Below are positions 29,620 to 39,900 of a DNA stretch of 57,500 bases, piece after piece. Below the pieces are notes generated by a model. It had not been told where the DNA came from and made no database searches. It worked only from the letters and a program-made list of their open reading frames with translations. The translations under genes and the position numbers were made by a program. Within the stretch, counting starts at the first letter, position 1. The number at the start of each line of letters is the position of its first letter. Origin of the DNA: Cristatella mucedo (taxonomy: Eukaryota > Bryozoa > Phylactolaemata > Cristatellidae); contig WPIO01000156.1 in the NCBI GenBank assembly GCA_009760855.2, forward strand, positions 1-57,500, given 5' to 3'.

Positions 29620-31611
29620 TCACATTTGTATAGCGTCTTCAGAGAACTCAATCTCTTTCTAGGTACTTTATGTAAGCTGTAAAGAAAGATTGGTCGGATA
29701 TTATTAGTAGCGTGCTCAACGTCAACAAGCATAAGCGCTGTTACAGGTGATATGCACAGGGTCAGCATGCAAATATCGTTACTGGCAGCGTGCACAGTGC
29801 CAGCGCCCATGAGCACACGAAGGACGATACACATAAAGCCACTAAATACCGCGATTAATGGATGCAGTTTAGCTTCTTTCTATAGTTCTTACATCAGGGG
29901 ATGTCTTGAAAGTAAGTCAAATAAGTTAAGCCAAGTAAGTCGGGAGTGAGCTGTAGGTTTTGAGAGCTAAAGATAAACTAAACTAAACCATACATAATAG
30001 ACCAACTGGAGATACGTTGATCTCCAAAGGATTCGAGGCGTAGGTGTACGAGGTGTAGCTACATGATTTAATACAGAAAAGCTGATCGTACAATGCCTAG
30101 CTTAGTGGAGGAGTTGTTCTCATAAGTGATAACAAAAATAGTGATACTACATTTGATATAGTGCCCTCAGAGAACTCAATATCTTTCCGGGAACTTTGCA
30201 TTCGCTGCAGAAGAAGCATACACACAAAGCCACTAAATGCCACGATAAATAGATGCAGTTTAGCTTCTTTCTATAGTTCTTACATCAGGGGATGTCGTGA
30301 AAGTAAGTCAAGTAAGTTGAGCCAAGTAAGTCGGGAGCGAACTGTAGGCTTTGAGAGCTGAAGATAAACTAAACTAAACCATAGATAATGGACCAACTAG
30401 AGACACTTTGGTCTCCAAAGGATTCGAGGCGTAGGTGTACGTGGTGTAGCTAAATGATTGAATACAGAAAAGCGGATGGTATTATGCCTAGCTTAGTGGA
30501 GTTGTTCTGATAAGTGATAAAAAAAATAGTGATACTACATTTGATATAGTGCCCTCAGAGAACCCAATATCTTTCCGGGAACTTTGCATTCGCTGCAGAA
30601 AAAGCACGATCGATAGGCCGGAGCAAGAGAATGAGTGGACCTAAATGTGAATGCAGGAGCCTCGAGGTCAATCTGCTGCTTGACTGGAAGACAGTGCAGG
30701 TCAGCGAGAATTTGTGTGACGTTGCAACTGCGACGCTCACGAAAGACAAGCCTGGCTGATGGGGTTGGACACCAACTGTAGGCACCAACTGAGTGCAGAC
30801 ATTCGTAGACCAGCAAGCAGTGCGCTAGAGGATTCGAGCCAGTACGTCACTCATGCATTTGCCAATTTAGATGTGGTATCCCCGTCTAAGCTAGCCCAAA
30901 TTGTAGCGGTGTTAAGTAGCTATTTAGGCCGAGTTCAACGTGGTCATCTAAATAAAGATTTCTTTGGAACAGGACACCTAGATCTCGTACAGATGCAACA
31001 GGTGATATATAATTCATTTATTCATTTTCATTCACTCGATACGCTGACAACGCTGATTTGTAAGCGTTAACATTTTAATTTCTAAATCAATTGCACATGG
31101 TTTGCGTGTAGATAGTAAGTTTGTTTTACCGTTATTCGATTATGGAAATTTTTGTATATCCTTGTGCGGATGTCATCGAAAAATGCAGCAACGGAATTGA
31201 GAGGACTCGAAGCGCTGGTGGGCTGGGAGGGGTTACAGTGAGGGTACGAATGCGTGTCGTCTGAATAGAAGTGACAGCCTAAATTGTGCCCAGCAATCAA
31301 ATACATCCACAAGTGGGAGAGTATAAGCCGTGAGCAGGATCAAGCCGAGCATAGAGCCCTGAGGTACCACATATTTCAGAGGTTCCTCGGATGATCTTTG
31401 TCCATGCACATCAAAACTCTGGAGTCTCTGACTAAGATAGGACTTCAACCATTGCATTGCAGTACCTGTGATCCCCAGTTAGATGAGAGGCACTCGAGAA
31501 GGACTTCGACAGTGTAAACAGCTGCGGAAAGATCGAGAAAAACAAGCAGATAGACTCTATCTAAGTAAGCATTCCTTAGAAGGGCATTCGAACTGCTGCT
31601 CATACTAGACC
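29620..31611 (-). mobile_element. LINE-B copy with partial 3' tandem duplication and RT palm remnant
   Basis: Minus sense: the RT palm block with VPQGSMLG (31,233-31,457; family form VPQGS.LGP) preceded by 'WLKSYLSQRLQSFDVHG', then a decayed thumb region (31,080-31,230), the C-terminal block 'ARLVFRERRSC...LADLHCLPVKQQID' (30,555-30,790) and the 3' untranslated region. The 3' part is duplicated in tandem (29,832-30,603). The catalytic (F/Y)ADD is not readable. It lies in the collagen intron, head to head with the LINE-A copy at 31,612. Confidence 0.75.
29832..30603. repeat. Two tandem copies of a ~390-bp LINE-B 3' segment
   Basis: The first copy (29,832-30,215) and second copy (30,222-30,603) share long identical stretches (for example TTTAGCTTCTTTCTATAGTTCTTACATCAGGGGATG and CATTTGATATAGTGCCCTCAGAGAAC), at offsets of 388-391 bases. 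Each copy includes the start of a LINE-B tail, so the duplication followed the insertion. Confidence 0.85.
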
Positions 31612-32488
31612 CTAGCCGTGTGGATGGATTAAAAGGCTTTGCTGTTCTAATAGGTGATGCTGTCGTGCGACCATCACCACGTGCTCGAAATTTAGGTGTC
31701 GTTTTTGACAGCTGCCTCAATTTTAAAAGCTTCATTCAGAAGACAGGTCCTACAGCTAGCCATCACGTCCGATCCCTATCCAAGATTAGGAGCTGTCTTC
31801 TGTAGTGGCTTTCAAAAAATTTAACTACCTCCTCAGTTCCGTCTCAGCAGGATTATTGTAATTCCCTTTTGGCTGGGCTGCCAAAGAAAGCAACTAGGCC
31901 ACTGCAGCTGGCAACGAATATGGCTGCAAGGCTAGTCTTCAACTCCCAGAGGTTTGAGCACGTGTCTTCTTTGCTAAAAGAGCTAATATGGAAGCCGGTT
32001 GAGCAACGGATAGTGAACATGGTCTTATGCTGACCCACAAGGCCCGCCATGGCTTGCCTCATCCATACCTAGCTAAATTCTTGGACCAGTTTCAGCCTCT
32101 TTGTGCCCTCAGGTCCTGTTTTGGCAATATATTAGCTGTTCCGTTCCTTAACTTAATGCCGTCGGCGACTGAAGCTTTAGCTCTGCCGTTCATAAACTGT
32201 GAAACTTGTTTCCACAATTCTTACGCAACGACAGATACTCTCCTGCTGCCGAATATGGCTCATCCTTTCAGTGGTCCTGAACTGCTGCCTCCATGCTACT
32301 CACTACCTCAACTGCTCTCCAGACTCTGCAAAGCTTCCCATTTTCTCTTTGTTGTGTGAGACGAGGTCTGTTGGCTACCGAATGCCTACCGAAACCCGCT
32401 TAGGCTTTGAGTTCGCTCTGCAAAACTCTCCTGCGAAACACCCACATAGTCTTTATGACTTTGTGGAGTTACAGACGGAGATACATTA
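31612..32488 (+). mobile_element. LINE-A fragment: RT C-terminal part and 3' end
   Basis: Forward sense: 'VDGLKGFAVLIGDAVVRPSPRARNLGVVFDSCLNFKSFIQK' (31,617-31,745), 'SHHVRSLSKIRSCLL', then the post-RT region (KARHGLPHPYLAKFLDQFQPL near 32,036) and the 3' untranslated end AACTCTCCTGCGAAACACCCACATAG...GACGGAGATACAT. Several frameshifts. 5' truncated before the palm motifs. Confidence 0.85.
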
Positions 32489-32659
32489 GGAACCCTAAGC
32501 AATGCTGACTCTGTTTAGCAATTAGCTGAGAAACCTGACTGACGCTTACTTGCTAGATTCGAAGTTTCAATATGAGGTGAGCTGGTCTACCGCGACTCGT
32601 TCCTGTGTCTTTGATAGGACCGGTAGACGGAAGAAGAACCGGCGAATGTAGCTCCAGCT
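32489..32659. other. Short spacer, nothing recognised
   Basis: About 170 bases between two LINE pieces, without motif. Confidence 0.3.
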
Positions 32660-32960
32660 CCATTAGTTTACTGTTGTTTTCTTAAGTAGTGGCTTGATTC
32701 AGCCTTTTTTGAAAAGTTCTGGGAAATGACCTGAGACTAACGACACAGTTGTAACCTTAGTTATACATAGTAGCAGTACAGTGCATCGTCCAAGTAGGAC
32801 AGTAGAAATATAGTCTAGAAGACTCGGGATTAGGATACGAACCATTTCGTACTCTTTTGTATAGCACCCATGGCCTCTTGGCAGCATAATGCGTAGTACT
32901 GATATCGAAATAAGGGGCCATTTCTGACGTTTAGTAAATACGAATACTCCCGCACACGTA
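32660..32960 (-). mobile_element. LINE fragment with RT finger region
   Basis: In minus sense a frame reads 'ITKVTTVSLVSGHFPELFKKG', then stop, then IKPLLKK. This is the 'xSLxxGxFPxxxKxAxIxPLLKK' block at the start of CR1/L2-group reverse transcriptases. The surrounding sequence is too decayed to name the family; it is probably LINE-B. Confidence 0.6.
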
Positions 32961-33015
32961 CATGAAGAGCCAATACGCTGCAGCATTCAGAGCTGTGGGC
33001 CATACGCCGTCGGCC

Positions 33016-33017
<2 letters not shown>

Positions 33018-33079
<62 letters not shown>
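33018..33079. repeat. (TC)n microsatellite
   Basis: An uninterrupted run of about 30 CT units. Confidence 0.95.
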
Positions 33080-33082
<3 letters not shown>

Positions 33083-34010
33083 GGCTGGGAAAAGAATGAA
33101 CTGGCTGGAAGGAAAAGGAACCCGGCTCGCACCTGAGAGTTACCTCAGCTGAGGATTCGACGGCACTGTGGGCTTACCTTGAGAGAATTACCTTCTAGAC
33201 ATTTTTGACTAACCCGCTTTCTTTTGCTATGGTTGCGGGGCTTTATAATTGCTTAATGGCAGCGTTTGTGTTGAATCCGCTGTCTGTACAATGACAGCGT
33301 ACTGCTACGGAGAAGTCATCCAAGAGGAGGACAGCCGACCCAATAATACACTTGCAGATTAGTCCCTATTTGAGAGGCCGTTGCTGCGACTAGATCCAGC
33401 GTGGCTTTCTTACAATTGTAATAAGCTGCCTGCCGTATCGTCCGTCGGCTCTATCTTCAGGTGTGCAACTGCTCACACAAATATCAACCCAAAACAGGTT
33501 CGTTTTATTCTTCTGGTCGCGGTGAACCTTACCCTCAAAATCGTCGACTGGAATCGTGCTCTTGAGAGCGCGCACGAACGCGCCCCCGCCACTCGGTTCA
33601 CCGCCTGAATCACCGCTCGCCGGCGCTCACCTCGAGGCACGCGAAAAGCCCCGACCGCCGAGCCGATCTGCCGATCGCCTGCTGAGCCGCCTCCGCGCGA
33701 GCGGCGGCTCGTCGCAGCGTCACTCGGCGATCGCAGAGTGACGTGGTTTCAACCTTCACCTCGAGAAAACTCTGCTCGAGATCACTGACTGCTACTGGCT
33801 GTGACCGAGGCGGCCGCTAGCAGCCAGGGTGCACCGGAAAAAGCAGCGCTAGTGTCCAAAAGCACGACATCGGCGGCGGCGGCAGCGGCGTTCTAAGGTA
33901 TCTGTGAACGCCGACGGGTCAGGTCCCCGAATAGGACACTCGTGCAACCTCTGAGGCTGGCGAGATTTTCAGGTGTATTGTAATGAAACAACATCTCTCC
34001 AGCCGGGGAC
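33080..34010. other. GC-rich intronic sequence, no gene seen
   Basis: CpG-rich in 33,560-33,750. The open frames on both strands are low-complexity and carry no motif. A regulatory role within the collagen intron is possible but not shown. Confidence 0.3.
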
Positions 34011-34014
34011 TTAG

Positions 34015-34262
34015 GCATATCTTTTCAGCCGCCACGAGCCTCTTTTGCATGCAGCTCACTTCCGTGACTACTCTCCCGACTCGCCTACGCTTCATTTGTT
34101 CGCTTTTTGTTCGTGAGACGGAGTCAAGTTGCCACCGTATGCACTCCGAAAGCCTCTAACGCGTTGAGTGCACCGTCGAAAACTCTCCAGGCTCACTGAT
34201 GATAGTAATTCTACATTACCGCGTTGTCATAGTGGCTTTGCGGAGTTACAGATGGTGATCAT
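34015..34262 (+). mobile_element. LINE-A 3' fragment, diverged
   Basis: TTTTTGTTCGTGAGACGGAGTCAAGTTGCCACCGTATGCACTCCGAAAGCCTCTAACG... AAAACTCTCC...GGCTTTGCGGAGTTACAGATGG follows the LINE-A 3' end with many changes and one short insertion (about 34,197-34,225). Confidence 0.6.
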
Positions 34263-34299
34263 ACTACAATCGCGAAGAATTAATGCCGTTGGCCAAAAA

Positions 34300-34460
34300 C
34301 GACGCCCTGGTTTGCCTTAGAGGTTAAGGCGCTACTCTTTGAAGACCGAGGTCAAGGTTCTTGCCTCCAGCGACTGCTTTCGTGGGCTGGAGCACGACGG
34401 CATCTGTGAGGCGCCTGGCTTGAGATTGAGTTCTCTCAGAGGGGCGCAATATGGATGGAA
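34300..34460 (+). mobile_element. tRNA-derived SINE, diverged copy
   Basis: The head is CTGGTTTGCCTTAGAGGTTAAGGCGCT (A-box-like). GACCGAGGTCAAGGTTCTTGCCTCC matches the B-box region with an insertion after it. The tail is GGCGCCTGGCTTGAGATTGAGTTCTCTCAGAGGGGCGCAATATGGATGG. See the better copies at 36,604-36,745 and 45,382-45,520. Confidence 0.55.
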
Positions 34461-34799
34461 TTAAATGGCTACATATTGTCCGGGTAGGATATACCTCCGG
34501 GTATTCCGCTGAAATCTTCTCTGTGACTGTCTCCATGAGCTGTCCTCGTGTATACTTCTCGAAACAGTACCTGCTTAGCAAATGGTGCGATGTCGCGATC
34601 AGTCGATACCTACCGGCGGGCCTTCTTCGGTGGGTCAGGTATAATAATGAGACACTCATTGCATTCTGCGTTCGCCCCTATCAAATGCTTGGCTATCAAA
34701 AATGCGACCCGCACGTTGAAAGCACTGATAGGCACTCATTGCGGTAGTAGCTCACTCGCCGTGCCTCAACATGCTGTCAAAATACTACCGATGGCAGTT

Positions 34800-35430
34800 A
34801 CTAAGGTCCGATGCAAATTCTAAGGGGTGCGTCTGCCAGTCCGGCTACATGCCAAACCGAATGCATGCCACTTTATCAGCATCGATCATTTATTGGACTG
34901 TCTCTAAAGTTCCGCCTATCAAATTTCCACTCTAAAATTCAAATGCTTATTTATCCGCGATCAGGCGGTCGAGGCGAAGCTAGACAATATTCTGCTGACC
35001 AAAATGTGGATTACGCAATGCTTCGGTTGCGAAATATCTAAGATCACCCCATCCGGATTCTGATTATTTCAGTCCATGTGATCTGACCAGGTTGATAGAG
35101 GGATTGCAATTGTTGTCCGCGAACCTTTTGGCTATAAGAAATGCAGTTTTAGCATCGTTTGAACTGGTTGCAGTAGGGTCCTCATCAAAGTCAACGCCTC
35201 TCGCTGATGTGCTATACCGACTTCCTTCTGGCTTCAAAACTTTTTTACAGAGGAGCTATCTGACATCCTTAGAGCACTATCACACCCTCTCCCCCCCCCC
35301 CCCGCTAAAACAGAGCCCGTTGAAGCCCTACGTGCATAGTGCTGCTTCATCGATTATAAGCATAATTTTTCGCAATTTTAGGAATATGAAGCAAGAAGCT
35401 GACGCTCCCGCAACTGAAACCTAAGAGAAA
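34800..35430 (+). mobile_element. LINE fragment with endonuclease-domain remnant
   Basis: Broken frames in forward sense show endonuclease blocks of a LINE: 'GIAIVVREPFGYKK' (near 35,101; family form GGGxxxxxR) and 'VADVLYRLPSGFKTF' (35,203-35,247; family form VYRPPSSS), then 'ELSDIL'-like sequence. No RT follows. A C-run (about 35,290-35,303) interrupts it. Family uncertain. Confidence 0.5.
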
Positions 35431-36515
35431 CCACCATTAGCTACAAGAAGCTCTATTGTAAGCCACTCTCGTGAATGAGCGCTTTGAGAAACGCTGCGGC
35501 CGGAGGATTCGGCCTACTGATGTGAGGCCTTTACTCACACGCGCCGCGTCGTTAGAGGAGACGCTTACCATGAAATATAGAGAGAAAAATGAACCAGCAT
35601 TAAAGCAAAAACCCAGAAGGACACACCAAGTCGGGTGCTTCATGTAGCCCAATCGAAGCTTTTCAGGCTCAATTACCTCACGCACCATAATCGCACCTCC
35701 GGTCATGTGGCGCAACGGCATTGCTGCCCATGCGAAGCTACTCTTCGAGTGCTGTAAAAGTCTGACGTATTTTGAAATTCAAATCATCAGATGAGATGAC
35801 CCCTTACGGGAATATGTCTTTTTTTAGCTCGACGATTCGACTTGCTGGTGGCTTTGCCGCTGATCACGTGACCGCTGCATGACAGCGACGGTCGGTGCTT
35901 CTGCGGCTCCGCGTCGCTTCTTTTTTTGTTACATCAGTTGGACTGCCCAGCAAAGCGAGTCGTCAAGCGCTGCACGTAGCTACACGTCTCCTTTACTCAG
36001 CTAAAAGAACCAGAAGCAATCGGTGCGTGGGACTCGTCTGCCTGCCCACCTAGCGGCGGCCAAAGTCGATGCCGCTCATGAGACGGTCACGTGACGGTCA
36101 GCGATGGCGCGACGATTGGATCGTCGGCCCGGAAGTGGAAGACGAGCGAGTTCTTTTCCCGCGAAGAATTTGAAACGGCGGTGCCAGCTAAGCCGGCGGG
36201 ATAATTATTAATGGCGATTGTGCGATTATGCTATAGTTTATTGCCGAGGCCGTATTAAAGGCCGGCACCCTGAGATAGGCGGACAGTCAGGATTCGAGAC
36301 TCGGGGCATTGGCGCTGGAGCTCATTTGTGCGCTAGGCCACAGACCGTTGGCGTACGTCATGGCCGCTGTTAAGCGCTAATTAACCGTCCGCAGCTGTCA
36401 AATGGACTTGTCTACGTTATGGATGCGAATTTGATACGTTAATGTATGAGCGCTTTTCACCGCTTCCGCATTTCTGCTAATATCGAAATGCCTGCGTGCA
36501 TTGGGGCAGCATCTA
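35431..36515. other. Intronic sequence, no gene seen
   Basis: Mixed to GC-rich. Minus-strand frames such as 35,437-35,721 contain no recognisable domain. No repeat family was recognised. Confidence 0.35.
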
Positions 36516-36603
36516 ACGATAGTAATAATAATAATAATACGCTTGATGTAGCACCCTCAGAGAACTCAATCTATTTCTAGGCAGTTTACGTTTGCTGCAA
36601 ACG

Positions 36604-36745
36604 AAATAGAATTCATTTATATAGCGCCCCAAGAGAACTTAATCTCTATTCAGGCGCTTCACATATGCCTTGGGGCTCGAGCCCACGACCTCAGTCAGAC
36701 CTTGGTCGGGGCGAGCACCTTAACGCTAGACCAAACCAGCTTGGC
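36604..36745 (-). mobile_element. tRNA-derived SINE (good copy)
   Basis: Minus sense: GCCAAGCTGGTTTGGTCTAGCGTTAAGGTGCTCG carries an A-box-like TGGTCTAGCGTTAAGG. About 35 bases on, GGTCGTGGGCTCGAGCCCC contains the B-box GGCTCGAGCCC (consensus GGTTCGANNCC). A short body leads to GAAGCGCCTGAATAGAGATTAAGTTCTCTTGGGGCGCTATATAAATG, which copies the LINE-B 3' stem. About 142 bases in all. RNA polymerase III transcription and mobilisation by LINE-B are inferred from these parts. Confidence 0.75.
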
Positions 36746-36751
36746 GAAGCA

Positions 36752-37165
36752 TGCATCTCCGTCAGTAACTCCACAAAGCCAAATAGACTAAGTGGGTGTT
36801 ACGCAGGAGAGTCTGGTATAGCGCACTAGCAGACTAAGCGGCTTTCGGTACGCATTCAGTAGCCAAATGATTTCAACTCACGCAACAAAGTGGAAAGCCT
36901 AGCAGAGTCAGGAGAGCAGTTGAGGTAGTGAGTAGCATGGAAATAGTAGCTCAGGACCGCTGAAAAGGATGATGCCATAGTCGGCAGCAGGAGAGTAGCT
37001 GTCTTTGCGTAAGAAGTGTGGAAGCAAGTTTCACAGTCTAGGACCTGCAGGGCTAAAGCTTCTGTCGTCAACGGTCATTAAGCGGAGGAATGGGACAGCT
37101 AGTTTATTGTCCACACAGGACCTGAGGGCGCCACGAAGAGGCTGAAACTGGTGCAGCGGTGCTCA
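36752..37165 (-). mobile_element. LINE-A 3' fragment
   Basis: It begins at CATCTCCGTCAGTAACTCCACAAAGCC and follows the LINE-A 3' end into the post-RT coding region (a frame at 36,856-37,071 with 'LALQVLDCETCFHTSYA' and 'HATHYLNCSPDSARL'). 5' truncated at about 37,165. Confidence 0.85.
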
Positions 37166-37812
37166 ATGACAACAAGGTTAACCTGGTTAGTGGCAGCATG
37201 CACAGTGTCCACACACGCATAAGCGCGCAAACACACGTTCGTTTCGTTCGCACCTACCCGTACCTAACCGCGATTAAAGGTTCTGGCACGTCACCAGTAT
37301 CCGTCGCGCGTCGGCTAGCACCACTGCGAGCGCTGTATTTGCGACCTAGACCGGACCGGATGTGGATGCCACACAGTGAGCGTTTATAATAAAGCTTCGG
37401 CTGCTTAGAGTGTGACCCTACCCGCTAGCGGAGGCTGGCCGGTTTCGTGCGCCGCTTTCGCCGCCGCCGCCGCCGCCGCCGCGCCCCAAGCAATCACCGG
37501 CCCTGTTGGAATGTTGAAAGAATGTTGGAATGTTGAAATAGGAGAGATATCGCGGCGCAGCCGGCGGCTGCGGCGGCTGGCTTCGGGCAAGTAGAGTCGC
37601 GTCGCGGAACGCAGGCCGACCGAGATGCCGGTGGTCGCGCGGTGACCACGGACGCCTGCGCCGCCGAGTGCGCGCTGCTCGCCCCTCCAAGCGATCGGCC
37701 TGAGGGCGGCGGCGGCGGCGGCGGCGGTAGCGGCGGCGGTGGCGGCGGTAGGAGCCGCTAGACGTCGGACCGGCGGCTCGACGCTTGGCGGACGCGGGCG
37801 CGCTGCTCGCAC

Positions 37813-37818
37813 ACTCAC
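37813..37818 (-). other. 5' splice site (donor) of collagen exon 1
   Basis: Minus strand ACC|GTGAGT: a consensus GTGAGT donor directly after codon 196, phase 0. The only other GT noted near the end of the frame (GCGG|GTAGGG at about 37,417) is in phase 1 and does not fit the acceptor at 28,214. Confidence 0.65.
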
Positions 37819-38406
37819 GGTCTGCTGGCTTTTCGCGGTCTTCTCGAGCGCCGCTATTCGCGCCTCCAGCAGTCGAGCGTACTCCTCCAGCGTGCGGGTG
37901 TCGTTGGCGCTCCGCTCGGCGACGCCTCCGACGAGCAGGCTCGTCACCACCAGCGAGGCGCACTGGGCGGCCACGCAGAACGCCACCAGCGACAGGAGCG
38001 TCGCGTACGCGCATCGGCTGGCCGACGGCGGCGGCGGCGACGGCCCGTCGCTCGATGCCGTCGCCTCGCCGCAGCCGTCGCCGCCGTTCTCAAGCAGTCG
38101 CTTGTCACCGTGGCGGGCTGCAACGTGCGGCGAATCGCGCAGCGCGCGAGCTGTTACGAGTCGAGAGCCCGGGCCTGCTCGCGCGTCCGCAGTGAGTGCG
38201 TCAGCGGGCCGCTTCCGCCTTACCGCCCATCGCCGCTGCTGCCACCGTTCGGTGAGGAGGAGGAGGAGGAGGAGAAGAAGAGGCGAAACCCCGTCCACGG
38301 ACGGACGGACGGATCTGCTTTTTACGACGCCCTGGGTGCCGCAGAAATCCGGCGTCCCCAGCGGGCCGCTTCCAAGTGTTGCAGCCGGCGCTAGGGACGG
38401 TCGCAT
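37819..38406 (-). CDS. Membrane-anchored collagen, exon 1: cytoplasmic tail, TM helix, coiled coil
   Basis: The ATG at 38,406 is preceded in frame by TAA, so it is the first possible start in this frame. There are 196 residues up to the donor. Residues 1-133 form an Arg-, Ser- and Pro-rich cytoplasmic part with a nine-leucine run (43-51, from a GAG/CTC trinucleotide repeat). A 28-residue hydrophobic segment (134-161, YATLLSLVAFCVAAQCASLV...) has basic residues on its N-side and no signal peptide before it, the type II orientation. Residues 171-195 (TLEEYARLLEARIAALEKT) show heptad spacing of a trimerising coiled coil, with an N-glycosylation site NDT just before it. Tail, TM, coiled coil, furin site and triple helix are the plan of collagens XIII/XXIII/XXV, gliomedin and ectodysplasin. 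The frame stays open to 37,405, and that extension (Ala-rich, RSRRLRR) would be intron under this model. Confidence 0.7.
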
Positions 38407-38859
38407 TTATTCGCTTGCTTTCAACACCGGATGCGAAGGAAAAAGGGATCAGAAAAAAACCAATTAACTCCTATTGTGACAGCGACTGCCTAGAACTAGG
38501 CAGAGCTGGCTGGACTGCGTCCGCACGAGCGCCGATGGTACGGATGAGAACGTTACAGAAGATAGCGGGCCCGGTCTCACGTACATGTAGCCAATCGATA
38601 AGAGGACGGCAATGTGTAATACCCACTGTGAAGCGTTCGTTCGATGCTAAAAGGCGAGCAAGCACGGCCATTGCTTTAATGTAGCCATCGGCAGCCATCA
38701 GTAGTGGAGCTGGCTACATGGAAGCGGTCGTTGCTTGAGTTGCCGCGACCTCAGCTCATCAATAATCTCGATCCTCTTTGCTACCATCCAAGAAAAGCAA
38801 ATGCACGGGAAAATAACAACGCGTGCATTTCCAGTCTTGGCATTTATCCAGCCGAATAG
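38407..38859. other. Presumed 5' flank of the collagen gene
   Basis: Sequence upstream of the exon 1 ATG. No clear TATA box is seen in minus sense. A promoter is expected here but no element can be pointed to. Confidence 0.25.
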
Positions 38860-39900
38860 ACGTAGTTTAAATTCAATTTCAACCGAACAAAACGTCGAGA
38901 TATTTTGAACAGAATCTTCGACTGTATTAAAAGTCTGGTTTCACTAAATCTGGCACTACGTGACCACAAGATAAGTTTGAGTTTAAGTGAGCGTACAAAG
39001 GTTGGAAATATTCTTTCCGCGATCAAGCTCGATACTCATGGATACTAATGGAGGAACACATTCAATGTGTATAAGAAAATCCAGGATTCTTTTTTACAAC
39101 GTCGCGCGAAATTAAAAGCGAATTCATTCACCTTCTCGCAAAACTGTAAAAAGCAGCTCATTAGCAGAAATAAGAAAAAAAGTACTGAGATATCTTGATC
39201 GATTAAACTCCTCCCTATCTAGGACGTAGGTAGAAACTTGCCCGGGACATCAGGCACAACGGTGCGGATTTGAAAGTAAGAAATTTATGATAAAAGAAGC
39301 ATTTGTAGGTTCTGTTGAGGTACACGCAAAATATGCTGCACTACTTTAAAAGGTAATCCAAAAGACTCTTAGATCCGACAAAATCTCCTTGGCCAACTTC
39401 CGATCGCAGCGATACGATAATGCTGCTATTATTATGACTGGACACACATGTCCGGCCTACAACAGCGAATATACGCCAGAAATTTCAGAAACAGTCGAAA
39501 CCTCTTGTTACTTCTATCGCATTCGACTCTTCGATGGGATAAATTGGAAAAAGTACTGCCTTTAACAGTAAAGCCGGAATCCGACAAACGCTGGAGTTCC
39601 CCGTCAGAAGCTGTCAGAGCTATATACGAAGGACTTATCGAACTTGTACAGCTGCTGAAAGCATTACAGAATACCTATCAATAAGTTCTTAAACCGCAAG
39701 TGAAGCAGCACAGTCGCTTTCAATGATATTAAATTTCAACTTTACAGTTATACTGGAATTCCGGAAAGTTTTTCTCAGAAACTTTGACAGAATCCCAGAA
39801 ACGGGTCCAGGATTATACGATGAATCATAGGTAAGAAATTGGATCGATGGTAAGAAATTGTAACGGATATTGAAGACTGCAAAATTTTACTCGGGACGTG
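38860..39900 (+). pseudogene. hAT / ZMYM1-like transposase relic
   Basis: A chain of short blocks, all in forward sense but in shifting frames, follows the order of DUF4371-containing hAT-type transposases and ZMYM1-like proteins: 'SLVSLNLALR.HK' (near 38,930), 'REIKSEFIHLLAK' (near 39,108), 'VEVHAKYAAL' (near 39,318), 'RYDNAA' (near 39,412), 'MSGLQQRIYARN' (39,448), and 'VKPESDKRWSSPSEAVRAIYEGL' (39,571-39,640; family form ESDTRWSARxEAVxA). The catalytic-domain blocks are partly kept, but at least six stops or frameshifts are present. No inverted repeats or target duplication were found. Either a dead hAT transposon or a decayed host-type ZMYM gene copy. Confidence 0.7.

Larger units (their letters stand above)
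36518..37300 (-). mobile_element. LINE-B 3' end split by two later insertions
   Basis: The LINE-B tail with (TAA)n lies at 36,518-36,603. Its 3' untranslated words resume at about 37,168-37,235 (AACCTGGTTAGTGGCAGCATGCACAGTGTCCACACACGCATAAGC). Between them sit a SINE (36,604-36,745) and a LINE-A fragment (36,752-37,165). This is a nest of three elements, all in minus orientation. Confidence 0.7.

Noticed and set aside
36604-36745. A genuine tRNA gene
   Set aside because: The A- and B-boxes are present, but the rest does not fold as a tRNA cloverleaf with an acceptor stem, and the unit continues into a LINE-type tail; it is a SINE.
37405-37818. Extension of collagen exon 1 to the end of its open frame (333 residues)
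   Set aside because: The extension is Ala/Arg low-complexity GC repeat, and the GTGAGT donor at 37,818 gives a phase match to the acceptor. It is kept as the alternative model if transcripts disagree.
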